Assembly (NCBI GenBank): GCA_035772785.1
Contig: JAOCPU010000001.1
Coordinates: 2,046,001-2,110,000 of the forward strand
DNA from: Phlebiopsis flavidoalba
Taxonomy: Eukaryota; Basidiomycota; Agaricomycetes; Polyporales; Phanerochaetaceae
Length of the DNA stretch: 64,000 nucleotides
Reading direction: 5' to 3'
The notes under the pieces were generated by a model, which saw only the letters and a list, made by a program, of their open reading frames with translations, was not told where the DNA came from and searched no databases. Of the stretch, positions 1 through 11,763 are shown piece by piece; the first letter of the stretch is position 1, and every line of letters begins with the position of its first letter. The translations under genes were made by a program, and so were the position numbers.

Positions 1-1447
1 CGATTTTGTGATGAAATGAACTACCAGCGCGCGAATATCACCTTGTCGAAGGCCGGTTTGATTATAAACGTTGAAGAAGCACGCACTCTCTTGGGTTTGT
101 ATTCATTTCTATGCGAGAAGAATGAGCAATTGATTGACCAAATGTGTAGGGACTGCATACATATTTGCCGAAGTCTTCGACGAGTACATTTATAATCCAG
201 ATGTGGGTAAATCCGCACCGGCTACCCAAAACTCCGAGTTTGTGCAAGACCAGGAGGAACCTGCAAACACTGCGATAGAAGTGCCTATCAACACTCTCGT
301 TGAGTGCCTTAATATATTTGGTACACGCAGGCCCTGCTAGCTCCTCGAACTCGAAAGATTCGAAGTCACGACGCTGGCGTCGCGCCGGAGAAGGGAGCGA
401 CCACGACGCAGGCATACACGATGGTTCTTCTCATGGGCAGCATCGTGGAGGTAGTGCCTCGGGTGCAGGGCCAGCTGATAATACTAGGATAGATCAGTTC
501 TTCGGGGCTGACAAGCGTACTGGGATGAGACTGTCATATGCCGGGCCTGGTATCCACTCACCTTCTTGATGTGAGTGTATCCCCTGGGCAGTTACGACTC
601 AACCCTTCAGCCTGTGTGACGTGCGATACAGGTCAGAAGCCACCGGTGGTCCCACCGCTACAGTTGAGCTCACAACCTTTGAGCCTGAAGCCCAGCTTGA
701 ACTTTCCATTCGATGCTGATGAAGCGTAAGTAGTGTCAGTGTCGTTACGTTCCCAAATATCTGACTGTATGCTCCTTTCAGAATCCTAAGGATTATTCTT
801 AAGGTGCGTCAATCTGCTTGTATGCACTGTGTGGGAATTTGATGTGTGGTATAGTCTTCGTGGTTGCGGGACGCTCTCTCTGAGCTGGATCCATCATGCG
901 AAAAGCTCACAATCATTGGAAACCCGCCACCCGCGAGCGGTCGAGCACCAAGAAGAGTCTCAGAACCGCGGTTGCGACTGAAGGCTATCGGAACGTTCGG
1001 CACAACTGAGGTGATCGATCTGTGTCTTCTCGCACTATATTTCTCTGAAACTGGTCATGACACTGTATAGTCAGATGGATTATCCCAGTGATAAAGAGGT
1101 CCTCGAGACGTGTGAATGTGCTGTTCCGGTCAGCTTTAGGTATGCTGCGCACCATCCACCCAGCGAATACCTAAATGCCTAAAGATTGATCTCGCACTTA
1201 GTTATAGTTTCAAACACATCGCTAGATCGACACGGGCTCTGCAAGCGTCTCATAAGACCTCACTGAGGATAGATGGAGATGGTCTCTTGAGTCTCCAATT
1301 TCTTATGCCCGCACCGAACAAAAGAGGAGGGATTGGTTCATCCGACTGCGCTTTCATCGAATTTAGGGTTTGTGATCCCGATTTTGGCAAAAATACTCTC
1401 ACTACGCCCCTACTGAACAGTGCCTTGCTCTCGACGATGGACAGTAG
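1..1447 (+). CDS. RAD1: Rad1, subunit of the 9-1-1 DNA-damage checkpoint clamp (5' end missing)
   Basis: Rad1 pairs with Rad9 and Hus1 in the nuclear ring that is loaded at damaged DNA to activate the ATR/Mec1 checkpoint. The window opens inside the gene. Conserved blocks appear in order in shifting frames: KAGLIINVEEARTLL (to about 90), then after an intron of about 55 nt TAYIFAEVFDEYIYNPD (about 147-205), INTLVECLNIFGT (about 288-325), KRTGMRLSYAGPG (about 510-548), NFPFDADEA (to 729), DALSELDPSCEKLTIIGNPP (about 866-925), GTFGTTEV (about 990-1013) and LSLQFLMPAP (about 1290). The 3' end is clear: the exon ending FIEFR is followed by a 53-nt intron (1368-1420) and a last exon coding CLALDDGQ-stop (1421-1447). 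Several one-base frame changes separate the blocks. It converges with PDX1. Identification rests on block order and spacing typical of fungal Rad1 proteins. Confidence 0.9.
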
Positions 1448-1584
1448 TACTGGTCATAGGCGTAGCTCATCTGTTTATCTGTTCATGATCCCGATCACAC
1501 GAGTCTCTGGTGCATAATTGCAGCACATTTGCGAAAAGCGTCGATTGTGGGTATGATGAAAAGTGCAGTATGTGTCATTCTATA

Positions 1585-2822
1585 TTATATGATAGCAAAA
1601 ACTAATGGCATGTATGATAAATCAGTAGAGACCCTGGAAGGGATCCGCCGGCGGCTTCGCTTCATACTTTTCAGAGGCACTGCTGGGGCAGGCGGTGATG
1701 AGACCTTTGGGGCCGGTGGGTAGTAGTCTGCGATGATGTCGTCGAAAACTCGACACTTTGTGGGCCAGTTTGCTAGACATATCATTTAGAGATGAGTGCC
1801 AGGACAAAGCGGCAAAAAGATACGTACTGGGTCTGTAAATCTTCTGGGATGCTTCAAGCATGTTCGACACAATGAGCCTCCTCAATGCGGGGCCATCCAG
1901 CGGAGGGGCAGGCGTTTTTCAGCCTTCTTCACCCCAGATTTTTTTCGTTCTTCAACTTTTCTTCTTCCTTCTCAAGTGCCTGTTTCCATGTACCCAACGG
2001 TCCCGCTCGCCTTACCAAGGAAGGTGAGAACGTCACCCTTTGTGATCATTCCGCGGATGCCAGTGCCCTTAATCTTGTCCGCGTCAGTAATCCCGTTGGC
2101 TTGCAGGATTCGAAGCACAGAGGGGAAAAGGGTCCGCGAGGATTTAATCTCTGCATGATGTGCTTGACTTTCTGATGCCGAGGAAGTCGTGTTCGAGGAG
2201 TCGGGAACAGTGGAAGAAGGCGTAGAGGTTGACTGTGACTGGCTGGTAGACGAAGACGCTTTCCGCAGGCTTTGACTGGGACCAGGGTCTTCGTCTTTGG
2301 GCACTTCGAGATTAGAAATGTCATCACCCTCCTCGGCTAGAAGGGCGATTAATTTTCCTACAGGAATGTTCTTGGAACCGTCCGGTGCCTGATAGGAATA
2401 GTAAAGTCCGAACGAAGTACTACAATTCTGAAATTTGGCTCACCAAGATCTTTCCAATTATACCGTCATCCTGAGCTTCAACGTCTATTGTGGCCTTTGT
2501 CTGTCTCCTATGGTTTAGTACTGGGGAGTAGGGTAGGTTTGGCCCGCGTAACAGCACGGAAATGCACTTACAATCTCTAACAAGACATCCCCCGCGGAGA
2601 AGGCCTCCCCTCCTTCTTCTTCCAAGATGAGATTCCGCCCTCTGTCATGGTTGGCGACATGGCTGGCATCTGGAACTTCGAGACCGCCTGGCGTGCTCCG
2701 GTAGTTTGCAACCCTAGGCAGCGACGTCAGTAACACATGGCTGCCGTCTGGTATGTGCACGCACATCGTTGAGCGCCTGCCGAGCGTAGTACATTGGTCG
2801 CTGTTCGTCGTGCTGCATACAT
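1585..2822 (-). CDS. PDX1: Pyruvate dehydrogenase complex protein X (E3-binding protein)
   Basis: This mitochondrial matrix protein anchors dihydrolipoamide dehydrogenase to the pyruvate dehydrogenase core. It begins MYAARRTATNVLRSAGAQR, an Arg-rich amphipathic presequence (start at 2822). A 52-nt intron with a CTGAC branch site and TAG acceptor follows. The lipoyl domain reads KFQMPAMSPTMTEGGISSW in one frame, then EAFSAGDVLLEI in the next, then DKATIDVEAQDDGIIGKIL around 2450-2500; K of DKA is the lipoylated lysine. After a Ser/Thr-rich linker comes the peripheral subunit-binding domain, FPSVLRILQANGITDADKI and GTGIRGMITKGDVLTFLGKA (about 2010-2120). The C-terminal part has LRRLIVSNMLEASQKI (about 1835-1885) and FDDIIADYYPPAP (about 1710-1745). 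There is no E2 catalytic HxxxD domain, so this is protein X rather than E2. The exact stop is uncertain; 1585 is the open-frame end. Confidence 0.9.
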
Positions 2823-3245
2823 GGCCGCTACCAACGTCAAGGGCGAATTCGGGCGGAAGTCCTTGACGAGATGTATTCGACTTGAGGCCCCGGAATGAGA
2901 CGACTTCGCCCGCGTCCAGCGCGACCGAGGTATGCCCTAATAGGAAAAATCAGTCATGTGATACGCCGTACTTGGCACGTATTTTTTGGCACGCGCGCGT
3001 CCAAATTCGTGGGTTCCCGTTACATTTTCCAGTTTTACACTGCAATACAGCCAACATTGCCACTCACCACCATCTCTCTTTTCCCCACCACCCGGTCGCT
3101 GTTCGCTTTCACCTTTTACTGGTTTTGAATCCCGCCACGCACATATTTAGACACTGGAAAGCCATCACCTTCAATACCTACAGCCGCCACTCATCGCTAC
3201 TCAAGTCACCCTCGTACATTCTATCCTCCACCTCCTCGCAAAGAG
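2823..3245. promoter_or_regulatory. Divergent intergenic promoter region between PDX1 and the 3.2-kb gene
   Basis: About 420 bases separate the PDX1 start (minus strand) from the next plausible plus-strand ATG at 3246. The right half is pyrimidine-rich (CCACCATCTCTCTTTTCCCC and similar), like fungal 5' leaders. No clear TATA box was seen. Open frames here are accidental. Confidence 0.4.
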
Positions 3246-6173
3246 ATGACCTCGACGGCCAGTCTTATTACCGGATATTTTTTGAAACATTATGCGGGAG
3301 CGACAAGCAGTCTAAGGTCGTCGCACGAACGTACCATATGAAAACTTTTCGCATGCAGGGGACTTCGCGAGATCAGCCTCTTCCAGAACACACAGACACA
3401 ATATGCGCGTTTATTGCCTCCGAGAAGTAAGCTCACAACATGATTTTGTCAGGCACCTTCTAATATTAGTAGCATGCACGACCCGCGGGGAGCGAGAGAG
3501 CATTCCCATATCTGACGGCCCTTGACCGTTTTGGTCGGAAACGCGAGACGGAATTCTGGCGTACCGTCTCACAGATAGATAGCCTTCTCGAAATGGCCCT
3601 CGCAGGATAAAGTGAACAAACCAACGTTCAATTATCAGCGTTTGCCAACTTTCGACGAGGTTTGCGAGCAATGCCTCAACAACAAACATCCATGCTACAA
3701 AATTCCCGTAGAACGTGGAAAACGGTGTAGCAAGAAATGCATGGACCTTGTTTCAATCATAGAAGAGGGCGTGCTCAGCGAGCGTCGTTGATAACAACGG
3801 TAAGTGTCGGCGTAAGGGCTAACTAAACCTCTGCGTTTAACTGGGATTGCAATGTTAGATGACGATTCGGATTGGTCTCCTCGGAAACGATCACTGGCTG
3901 AAAAAATCAACGCTATGAATGGAGAACGTGAGGCATTTCGTAGGCTTTTGTGGTATGTATCAAAACTTGCTGACTTTTCTCCCAAAGCCAAATCGTCTCC
4001 CATCCGCGGTCGTCCTCGCACAACAACCACTCCAACTCAAGGCTCCCGGGCTGAAAGCTCACAGATGGCCAGACAGCGCACTGCATTCCAGCCGAAAGCT
4101 TTGCTCACCACCCCCAAACACAACAACCGACCATCGTTCAAATCAAAAGCAAGCTGCACGCCGCTGGGAAGCTCGTCCTTGACGTCGAACACGAAGTCTG
4201 TCGCAAACACGAAAACCCCAGAGAGGCCAAAACGCTCACACGATACAGCCAATCCCGGTCGTTTGGAAGGCAAGGCGGTTACGCAGGATCCTCGAAAAAC
4301 GGGCCAGACCGTCTGTAGAAGGCCCAACTGCTGACCGTACCCCGGAGACGACCGTCGCAGTCTGACCCGAGGTATACATCCTCCCCAGAACCAACAATGC
4401 AAGGCCTTCATCCCGAATCCCAAATATCTACCGGGACCCATAATCACCACCACGAGTAGTGTTTGTAAAAACCACCAATGAATCGACCAACGTACTGAGC
4501 AAGTCGTCGCCGCCTGTCTCGACCAGCGTCGTTGCCCACAACCGTCCGGATCCACAGCAGCAAAATGCAGTACCAGGCCTCCCAGCGACAACCTCGGTAG
4601 CGTTAGTACATCGACCCTTCGTCACTCTCCGTCGCGACCCCTTGCCTAAGCCCGCAAATTCGATTCATCCTTCCGGCTCCGGCACACGAGAGGCGTCAAA
4701 CTATTGCTCCCGCGACCACAACGTGAGCGCTTCGCTACGCCTGTGATGGACTTCCAAGAAGCTGAGATGGGATATTTGGGGTTACCCGTACGTCTAGCCG
4801 TCGTAGAAGCCAGTCGTGAACTACGAATCAAGCACTCACCCGGGGTCTCTGCGAAGTGGCACGCCTCGATCTACTCCTGGACGAGATCGCTCGTGTGGGC
4901 AAGATCGCTTGGGAGGCTACTCGAGGGACTCCAGTCCGTCTTCGACCGCATGAGTGCGGAAGCGATTGTCGGAGCCAGCTCGAGGAGGAGAAACCGTAAG
5001 AGACGCAAGCTCTGCTCGGTGCAAAGCAACCATTACCCTGAAATTGTCGTCACGATCGCAGAAGTATCCCTACGACTAGTCGTCGCCGGAAGTCATTCCC
5101 AGTAACCCCCTGCCCCATTCACTCCCCCGCAGTCGCGAAACACTTCCCCCGCTGCTGGCTTCAATGTACCCAGCACACAACTCTCACGATCCACCACACC
5201 TCTTCCCCCTCCCAGCCCGGTCGCTTAGTCTGCGTCCTGGAATTCTCAAGAGGTTCAGCCTCTTGATTCCTCCGCGAGGAATGCCCACGCCCGTTAGCCC
5301 ATCACGCCTTAACGAATTCTTACCCGACTGTCATTCGAGATGACTTCATTAACTTCCGGAACCACCACGCCTCAAGGCCACAGCCCGAACCCGTTCCAGA
5401 AACCGCTAAGCTCGCCACTACGTCTACCATGAGCTCTCCCCATATCAAGCCTTCATCGTCCCCTGATCTACCCACCTTCACTACATCAAAACGACACTCA
5501 TTCTGTATCTATCACGCAGGATACTCAGTCACGCGAGAATGCGCCAATTTGTGCGCAAAATGCGCCCGGTCCCTGCTCGTAGATACTCAGACACTTGGTG
5601 GTTCGACATCTCAACTCCCCATAAACGTCCATGCGACCCTTCCAACGGCATTACAACACTCTGCTACAACCTCCTCCACCGAGCGCCTCGCCACCAGGAC
5701 AGCGGATCAGCCAACTCAAAGTGGACATTGTGGCGTTCCTCCTATTCAACTTTCAGTCTCCACTCCGAACCTGGCAGGCGCATCTCAGCCGGTGCGCGAT
5801 CCTATTCGCTAGCGGTTTCGCAGCGCTGGACCCAGTACGCCCAGTTTGTGGAGCTCGTCTCCAGAAGCAAGAGAGATAGTCGAGCATCACTCCAACGATG
5901 CGGTGGCGCACCTACAGCTCAAATTCGCTATCGAGGATATGCGTCGTCGTCTGGACAAAATCGACGTCCTGAAGGCCAAGCAAGAGTTCCGACGCATCAG
6001 ACAAGAATTTGCCGCGGCTGAAGCAGATGCTTCTCACAGCAGGGAAGGAGGTTGTGAGCAGGATGGAAGAGGCGCAGATTTGCCAATGAGGTGGATCGAC
6101 ATTGTCCTGGAGACTATGGTCGAAGGATCTCGCCGGAAGGTTGGTAGAGATGGACAATCCTTGTCCAACGTGA
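3246..6173 (+). CDS. Hypothetical Cys-cluster, Ser/Pro-rich, coiled-coil protein (lineage-specific)
   Basis: No characterised family was recognised. A candidate start at 3246 gives MTSTASLITGYFLKHYAGAT. Around 3650-3760 one frame reads CEQCLNNKHPCYK then RGKRCSKKCMDLVS, a CxxC-x6-C...C-x3-C cluster resembling the Cys clusters in many uncharacterised agaricomycete proteins. A basic, Ser/Thr/Pro-rich stretch follows (3850-4700). Then come acidic/helical pieces such as ARLDLLLDEIARVGKIAWEA (about 4860-4918) and another Pro/Ser-rich part (5100-5800). A charged heptad-like stretch around 5900-6075 includes FAIEDMRRRLDKIDVLKAK, then QMLLTAGKEVVSRMEEAQ. A short end reads EMDNPCPT-stop (TGA 6171-6173). 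Frame changes and probable introns break it throughout. It could be more than one gene. The function is unknown; a structural or DNA-binding role would be a guess. Confidence 0.4.
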
Positions 6174-8880
6174 AACCATGCAATCGCGAAGTTTTGTGAA
6201 CCTGGGACTGGGATTCTATCTTTATCAAATTTCTTTCTCTAGTATTAAAGCCTCAAATTCTCTGATGTGTCCTTATGTGTAATGCGACTGTTGTACTATC
6301 GTTACGAACATGTATCCTTCCTTTTTATCCTTGCCGGCAGAGATCTGTAGAAAACAGGGTATCGTCACGATATAATCCTGATCCAAGTGTACCCATGTCG
6401 GCATGAGGCCTATGTCTTGTACGCCCGGGATATCGTCACAACACCGCGATTGTCATGGCGCTATAAATTTGAGACTTTTCAACTTTCAGCTTTTCTCTTT
6501 CTCTTTAATTTTCTCTTCACCTTCGCCCTCGAGTTTCCCGCTGGAAACCTGTGGTATATATATTGATAAAACTTTTACCAGCTCAGCATGATGCGTCTCA
6601 ATAGTTCTGAACTAAAGTCGACTAAACTTTGGGTCAAGAATTATAAACTATATGATATAGTGGCGCATATGTACGGCTTCCCAAGGATGTGTATCACAAT
6701 GCTCTCCGATTGTCATTTCAGGCTGGTGGCCGATAGAAAGGCGGCGATGTACGCCACTCAAGTACAGCCAGCGCCTACACCGGTTCGTGGCGCTTGCTCC
6801 CTTGTCCTCGACCCCACCACTTGTGCCGCTTTGCCCAACGCTAACGAATCCGTGGAACAGCGGATACGACCCGAAACGCATATTGGGATTTATACATTCT
6901 ACCTCGACGACTAGCCTGCGCCGTAGCAGCGCCTGACCCCTAAGAATCAGACATCCGTAGACCAGCCTAGTGGAACTTAGGTTTAGAAGGTCCGCGGCCC
7001 TCTCATCTGTTCTTTAAATCAACTCGATTACTATCAGGTAAGGGGCCACACACCACCCACTCTGTATCTCTACTCGCGGTCATACCGTGCTGACACACCT
7101 TCGTCGGGTCGTGAAACATAGACTGCGGGCATTCTCTTTCTGGTCGTAACTAGTTCCGTCCTCCTCGCAAGTAACCTCATACTTTCCGGAATCCCTCGAT
7201 CGGGAATTCTATCAAGCCCACTACTCTGCACCAACTCTTGACAAAGTAGTGCTGAGGGTATCTTCAGAGAGTCGACGAACCCACTTAGGATGACACTCGA
7301 TAGCCCGCCCCAGTCCCCCCGCCCTCCGTAGGTGACTTCGTGTTTATGGCGGGAGCGATCCCCTACCTGTCAGTCAAATTACCATTCAGAAGCCTCATCG
7401 GGGCCCTTTCACTAATTAGTATTTTTGAAGCTCTCATATCCACTAGCGGGACGTCAGCGTCCCATCGTCTGCCCATGACCCACTCGCCACTTCTATTGTT
7501 ACCAGCTGGACTGAGCACTCTACCGGATGACGACCTCTCGACTGACGAAGAGGATGTGGACTGGACTCCAGTCATGGAGTTTCAGAAACACGTTGCATGA
7601 GGCATTGTGGTAAAGCAAGCCATGAACCACTTAAGCAAGCAAACCCGCAGACAAGTGTTTTCACACTCTTACGCTGAAGACCATAGCACATGCACCGGGC
7701 GGAGACAGCGGCTTTACCAGATACATCTCGGATTCATCAGCCAGATTGTCCCCTCTCACCAGTATTGAGAGTAGTTCCCCCTCGAAAGATCTCACGACCC
7801 CTCACGACCACCTCGAAGCCCCTGCCCTTCGACACGACCGATACCCCAAGACTGTCCGAATAGATCCCGCACCACCCAAAGCGCTCCCTCTTTTGCCCTT
7901 CCAGACCCAACCTCATGGAACTTCCAACGCTACCGAAGCACTGGTATTTCTACCCCACTTGCCGAGACCTCCCCCGCACCTGCCCCGCGATCGAAACTCA
8001 GCTCTTAATCGCGAGCGTCCACACCAGCTACTTAGTGCATACAGCTCAGTCGCTCAGCATCATCAGTTTCGTTCCCACTTTGGGTTCCACAGATGGCAAT
8101 GGGGACTGCAGGTCTGACGCCAGACGAGTTTCTGACTGGCGCCGACTAGTATGCCTATGCATACCCTGCAAGGAAAGCGAATGCCTCCACCGTGCATCCC
8201 CGCCAACGCGCTTTCTATGTGGCGGGGCGGAGGACTGCTGATCTATGTTCGCTCAACTAAGATCACTATGCTCCCGTATCCAACTCGGAGCACCAAGCGA
8301 TCATGCTGAGTCTTTTGAGTTCAGCCTCATCTTTCTCTACATGAACAGAAAGCTAACGAGATACACAGCATGCTTCGAGTTGACGACTCGGAGGCGTTCG
8401 CGCGGTCGAATAGACACGGGGCGCGTATCGGTAAGAACCCTCTCGCGACACAACAAGATGACTAACTCCCCAAATATATCACTAAACCGACCCCCCCCCT
8501 GGTTCGATGTACAGTGCGACGTCCTTCTCATCCTTCACCCCTCATTTTCCGCTACCGAAACATAATGGGACTTTCTCCATCATGGTAGACCATCGCCATA
8601 TTATCCCACAATCCTTGCATTTATTTGCCGGTTACCCCACTGTGTACTCATCCCACTGTCTCCTCTTCATTAGGTGTATTTTATATGTCGTCCCTGTAAT
8701 TTCCTAAGTATGTATAGGCCCTAGGGTACAGGTAAGTATTTATCATGTTGTTGGACTCAGTATTGTATTAGCAGTTATTATTCTTATAAGACATTTGAAA
8801 TATTTTTTTTTTTTGCGTTACATTACGCTCACCCGCCACCCTCTCGGAAACATACAAATAAATCGTGGTGCATTTTATTG
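6174..8880. other. No recognised gene; possible low-complexity coding remnants on the plus strand
   Basis: A TATA-like run lies near 6555-6562. Plus-strand pieces with Ser/Pro bias occur (around 7490-7600, including STDEEDVDWTPVMEFQKHVA; around 7800-8120), and a Cys-containing piece lies near 8150-8240. None matches a family I know. The 3' part (8560-8880) is AT-rich with a T12 run near 8803 and looks untranslated or intergenic. Confidence 0.3.
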
Positions 8881-10600
8881 AACGCTTGGTCTAAACGAGC
8901 CTCACTTAGTGCTGTGGCACAGGGTATGGCATGGAGGGATCGAAAAAACGAAATCATTAGCCGCTATTACTACCTAGGGTACATTCCAGACAATTATTCT
9001 TCATTTCACCAGAAAACCACACGCTCAAGCGGGTAGATAGGGGGCGGAGAGCTTCACAAGATGGCCACGGAGACTGTCGTCGTCTGCTCTAGCACCTACA
9101 CACCCTATGGGCCACATGCACGGAAATGCCCCAATCAGAAGGCGGGTCGTCCACATGCAGCAGCAAGATGGATTAGAAACGTTGTCGAGCACCAAACTAG
9201 CGCAGGAGTCGAAGGCCAGACAGGCAATCTTGAGCTGTCGCGCCGACCGGTGAGTCAGCGTCCGTTGACGGCATAGTTCGAGCGGCGTTCGCTGACGTAC
9301 TGTGAAGACGCGTCGCAGGTCAACTAAACCAGCGATGTGCGAGGTGCGCCCGCAGGCGGACGCCGTCGATGCAGGAAGAGATAAAAGCCACCACCCGCGC
9401 TGTTTTGCGAGCGATTTGCCGTAGATCATCATGCTCCGTGTTCGCTTAACCCGAAATCCCGCAAGCGGAAAAGGTAGGTCCCGAAGTTGTACTTGGGATC
9501 GTGCTGAGATTTTGGATTAGGCGGCAGGTGAAGAGGCGAAGCGTTGAGGATGCTGGAACAAGACAAGAAGAGCCGAGCGTCTACGCAGACAAGCTTTGAT
9601 GCAGGGGGGTGTCGTTGAGGCTACGACTTTGGCCGCCAAAGAGGAGCCAAGTAGACGGGTAGTCGAGGTATCCATCCCAAAAGCAGATGTGCGGAGGACG
9701 CGCTTCGCTGTTGACAAGCTGCGGAGGAGGAAGAGACAAAGAAGATGATCAAGCAGCAAGAAGCGGCGAAGTGTTTGAGGTAACAAGCGGACGGATATGA
9801 GGTTACTGGTCGAGAGCGTCGTCCCGCGACAGATATCCCACCTTCTACTCTTCCGACCTGTGGAGAAGAGACCACGGGCACTTATGAATGTTGACGATCG
9901 AGTTGGCCCGCTCTTCAAGCAGAATTGTTACGGCATCTGGAAAAGCGTGGACACCACGCTCGACCGCGTGAGGATGGCATCAAGGACAGCCCTTTTTCGA
10001 GCCCATTCTTGGCTTCAGCCCGCGATCTTAACCCGTCGACGAGGATGTTTCGGACGATATGTGTATTTAGCGATGTGTTGCGGGCACAAGAGGGAATATG
10101 GCCTGGCCGTGATGTAGAGTCGAAACTAAAGACAGTCTGGTGCTTGCGTGACCGTCTTGAAAAACACTATTCCTGGGGTCATCGATAACACTACTAGCTT
10201 CAGTCTTTTGCCTGCACCTAATCATTATGGAACACATGCATATACGTGATGAATGGGATTTACATGGTACATCTTGCATCAGGTGCGAAAGATACATCCG
10301 CAGAAATATATCACGGGAGAGTATCGCAGCGCCGCGTATGGGACGAGCCTACTTGCTCCGCAACTCATTGCCCGATGCATTCTTCCAGGGTTCCCCGTCA
10401 CAGAGTTACCGGATAGGGGGGGGGCCCCAATCCAGGCGTACGCTGCGGATGCCGACAATACTTACAGTCCTCATTGTCGTTCTCCAGAAAAACATTCGTC
10501 CAGGTTAGAAACTGTTTGATGATTGGTCTATACCGCCGCAAAACGAACTTGCAACCAAGCGACGACTTGATTAGTAGCCCGCGGTTAGCATCATATCATG
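8881..10600. other. Unassigned stretch with possible plus-strand coding pieces
   Basis: Short open pieces on the plus strand have biased, charged composition. One is Lys/Glu/Gln-rich near 9720-9780 (EEEETKKMIKQQEAAKCLR). Another, around 9925-10185, runs from LLRHLEKRGHH to CLRDRLEKHY. The opposite strand is also open but Leu/Ser-rich and looks like a shadow. I cannot assign a product or boundaries. Confidence 0.25.
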
Positions 10601-10622
10601 CGCAGTCGAAGCTTGATGATTT

Positions 10623-11354
10623 TCAAGTTCGAGGATCTGAATTTCGAGAATAGAGTGAGTATGACAGAGTGGGCACATAGAATTTCATAAATTTAGGAAG
10701 CCTGAGGCCTGACCCCCCCTCCCCCCCCTCTCCCCCCGCGTAGGCCATAATCCTCTGGTGTGGCCCCCTTTTTGTTAACACGCGACCCGGAAGACACGAT
10801 AGTCGAGCTAGCATAGGAATATAGGAACCTATGAATTCGCCTTCTTTTCCGGTGAAGTACCTGCTGATAAACGGCGCGCAATGACGACGAGCTTGCCAGC
10901 TCCCTGGGCTCTGAGGTGACTGTGGCCCAGGATCTGCGATTACCTCTACCCCGAGGTCTTGGGGGCCAGAGTGACGGTTGGCTTGGACGTTCATTCGAAA
11001 CTTCAGGAAAGTGCACATATGGACCGGTTGTTTGTAGCGGCGTAAACAAGGCCGAGTATTCCGGAATGAATGCATACTCGCGGTAGCGTATTTATGAGCC
11101 GACGCCAGTGACCAGTTGGTGATAACCAGCACGTCCACTGTTCTAATTCTGAACAGTACGCAGGTATCCGAACTCTCTGGAAGGTCGCAGTGGATGACGC
11201 GTCGGCGGATTGTGCCCACATACGGTGACATAAGCGGTAGCTTACGCCGATGTCTGACATGGTCCGACGTCGGCGGTGACGTCGACGAGGGTGAGCTCGG
11301 AGGAAGTTGCGTATGGACGACAAATTCTTCAGACGACAAACGATGGTTTACCAA
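10623..11354 (-). CDS. Uncertain 243-residue open frame, no recognised domain
   Basis: This is one of the longest uninterrupted frames in the window. The predicted protein is basic with no domain, signal peptide or membrane segment that I can name. Its C-terminal part is Gly/Glu-rich because the minus strand reads through a C-rich low-complexity tract (about 10712-10740 on the plus strand). It lies in the 3' flank of TBP. In a window where real genes are broken every few hundred bases, an unbroken frame is weak evidence, and it may be chance. Confidence 0.2.
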   Translation of the reverse strand: MVNHRLSSEEFVVHTQLPPSSPSSTSPPTSDHVRHRRKLPLMSPYVGTIRRRVIHCDLPESSDTCVLFRIRTVDVLVITNWSLASAHKYATASMHSFRNTRPCLRRYKQPVHMCTFLKFRMNVQANRHSGPQDLGVEVIADPGPQSPQSPGSWQARRHCAPFISRYFTGKEGEFIGSYIPMLARLSCLPGRVLTKRGPHQRIMAYAGGEGGEGGSGLRLPKFMKFYVPTLSYSLYSRNSDPRT

Positions 11355-11763
11355 TCGTGAGATTCAGTGAATTGTGATCTATAATACATTGACTACGGCA
11401 ATAATGACACAACATTAATGTAACGGGCTATTGTAAGTGTTTAATATGTTATGGAAATGCATGGGGTTGGGGATTGGGGGGGATGAATGGGACGAAGGCA
11501 CCAAACAAGGAGCGGCGACATGGGTCCACAGTGCCGGAATTGTAGGTATCTTGTGAAATGTCAGAGGGGAGGGACGAGCAAACATCCATCCACCATGTGC
11601 ACTACACGGCAGTTCCGGTCCGCCACGGAGGCCCTCTTCACGATTTTTTCTAATAGCCCCCACTACAAAAACGAACGCAACCGGGGGAAGCAACCACGCG
11701 AACGAGTCGACGATCCCGAGTGGAGGGCGATGGTGGGGGCGGTCTGGGGGAGCGAAGCACTGC

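Noticed and set aside
2882..3430. 182-codon plus-strand frame
   Set aside because: It covers the start region of PDX1 on the opposite strand and the pyrimidine-rich intergenic promoter; composition is not protein-like.
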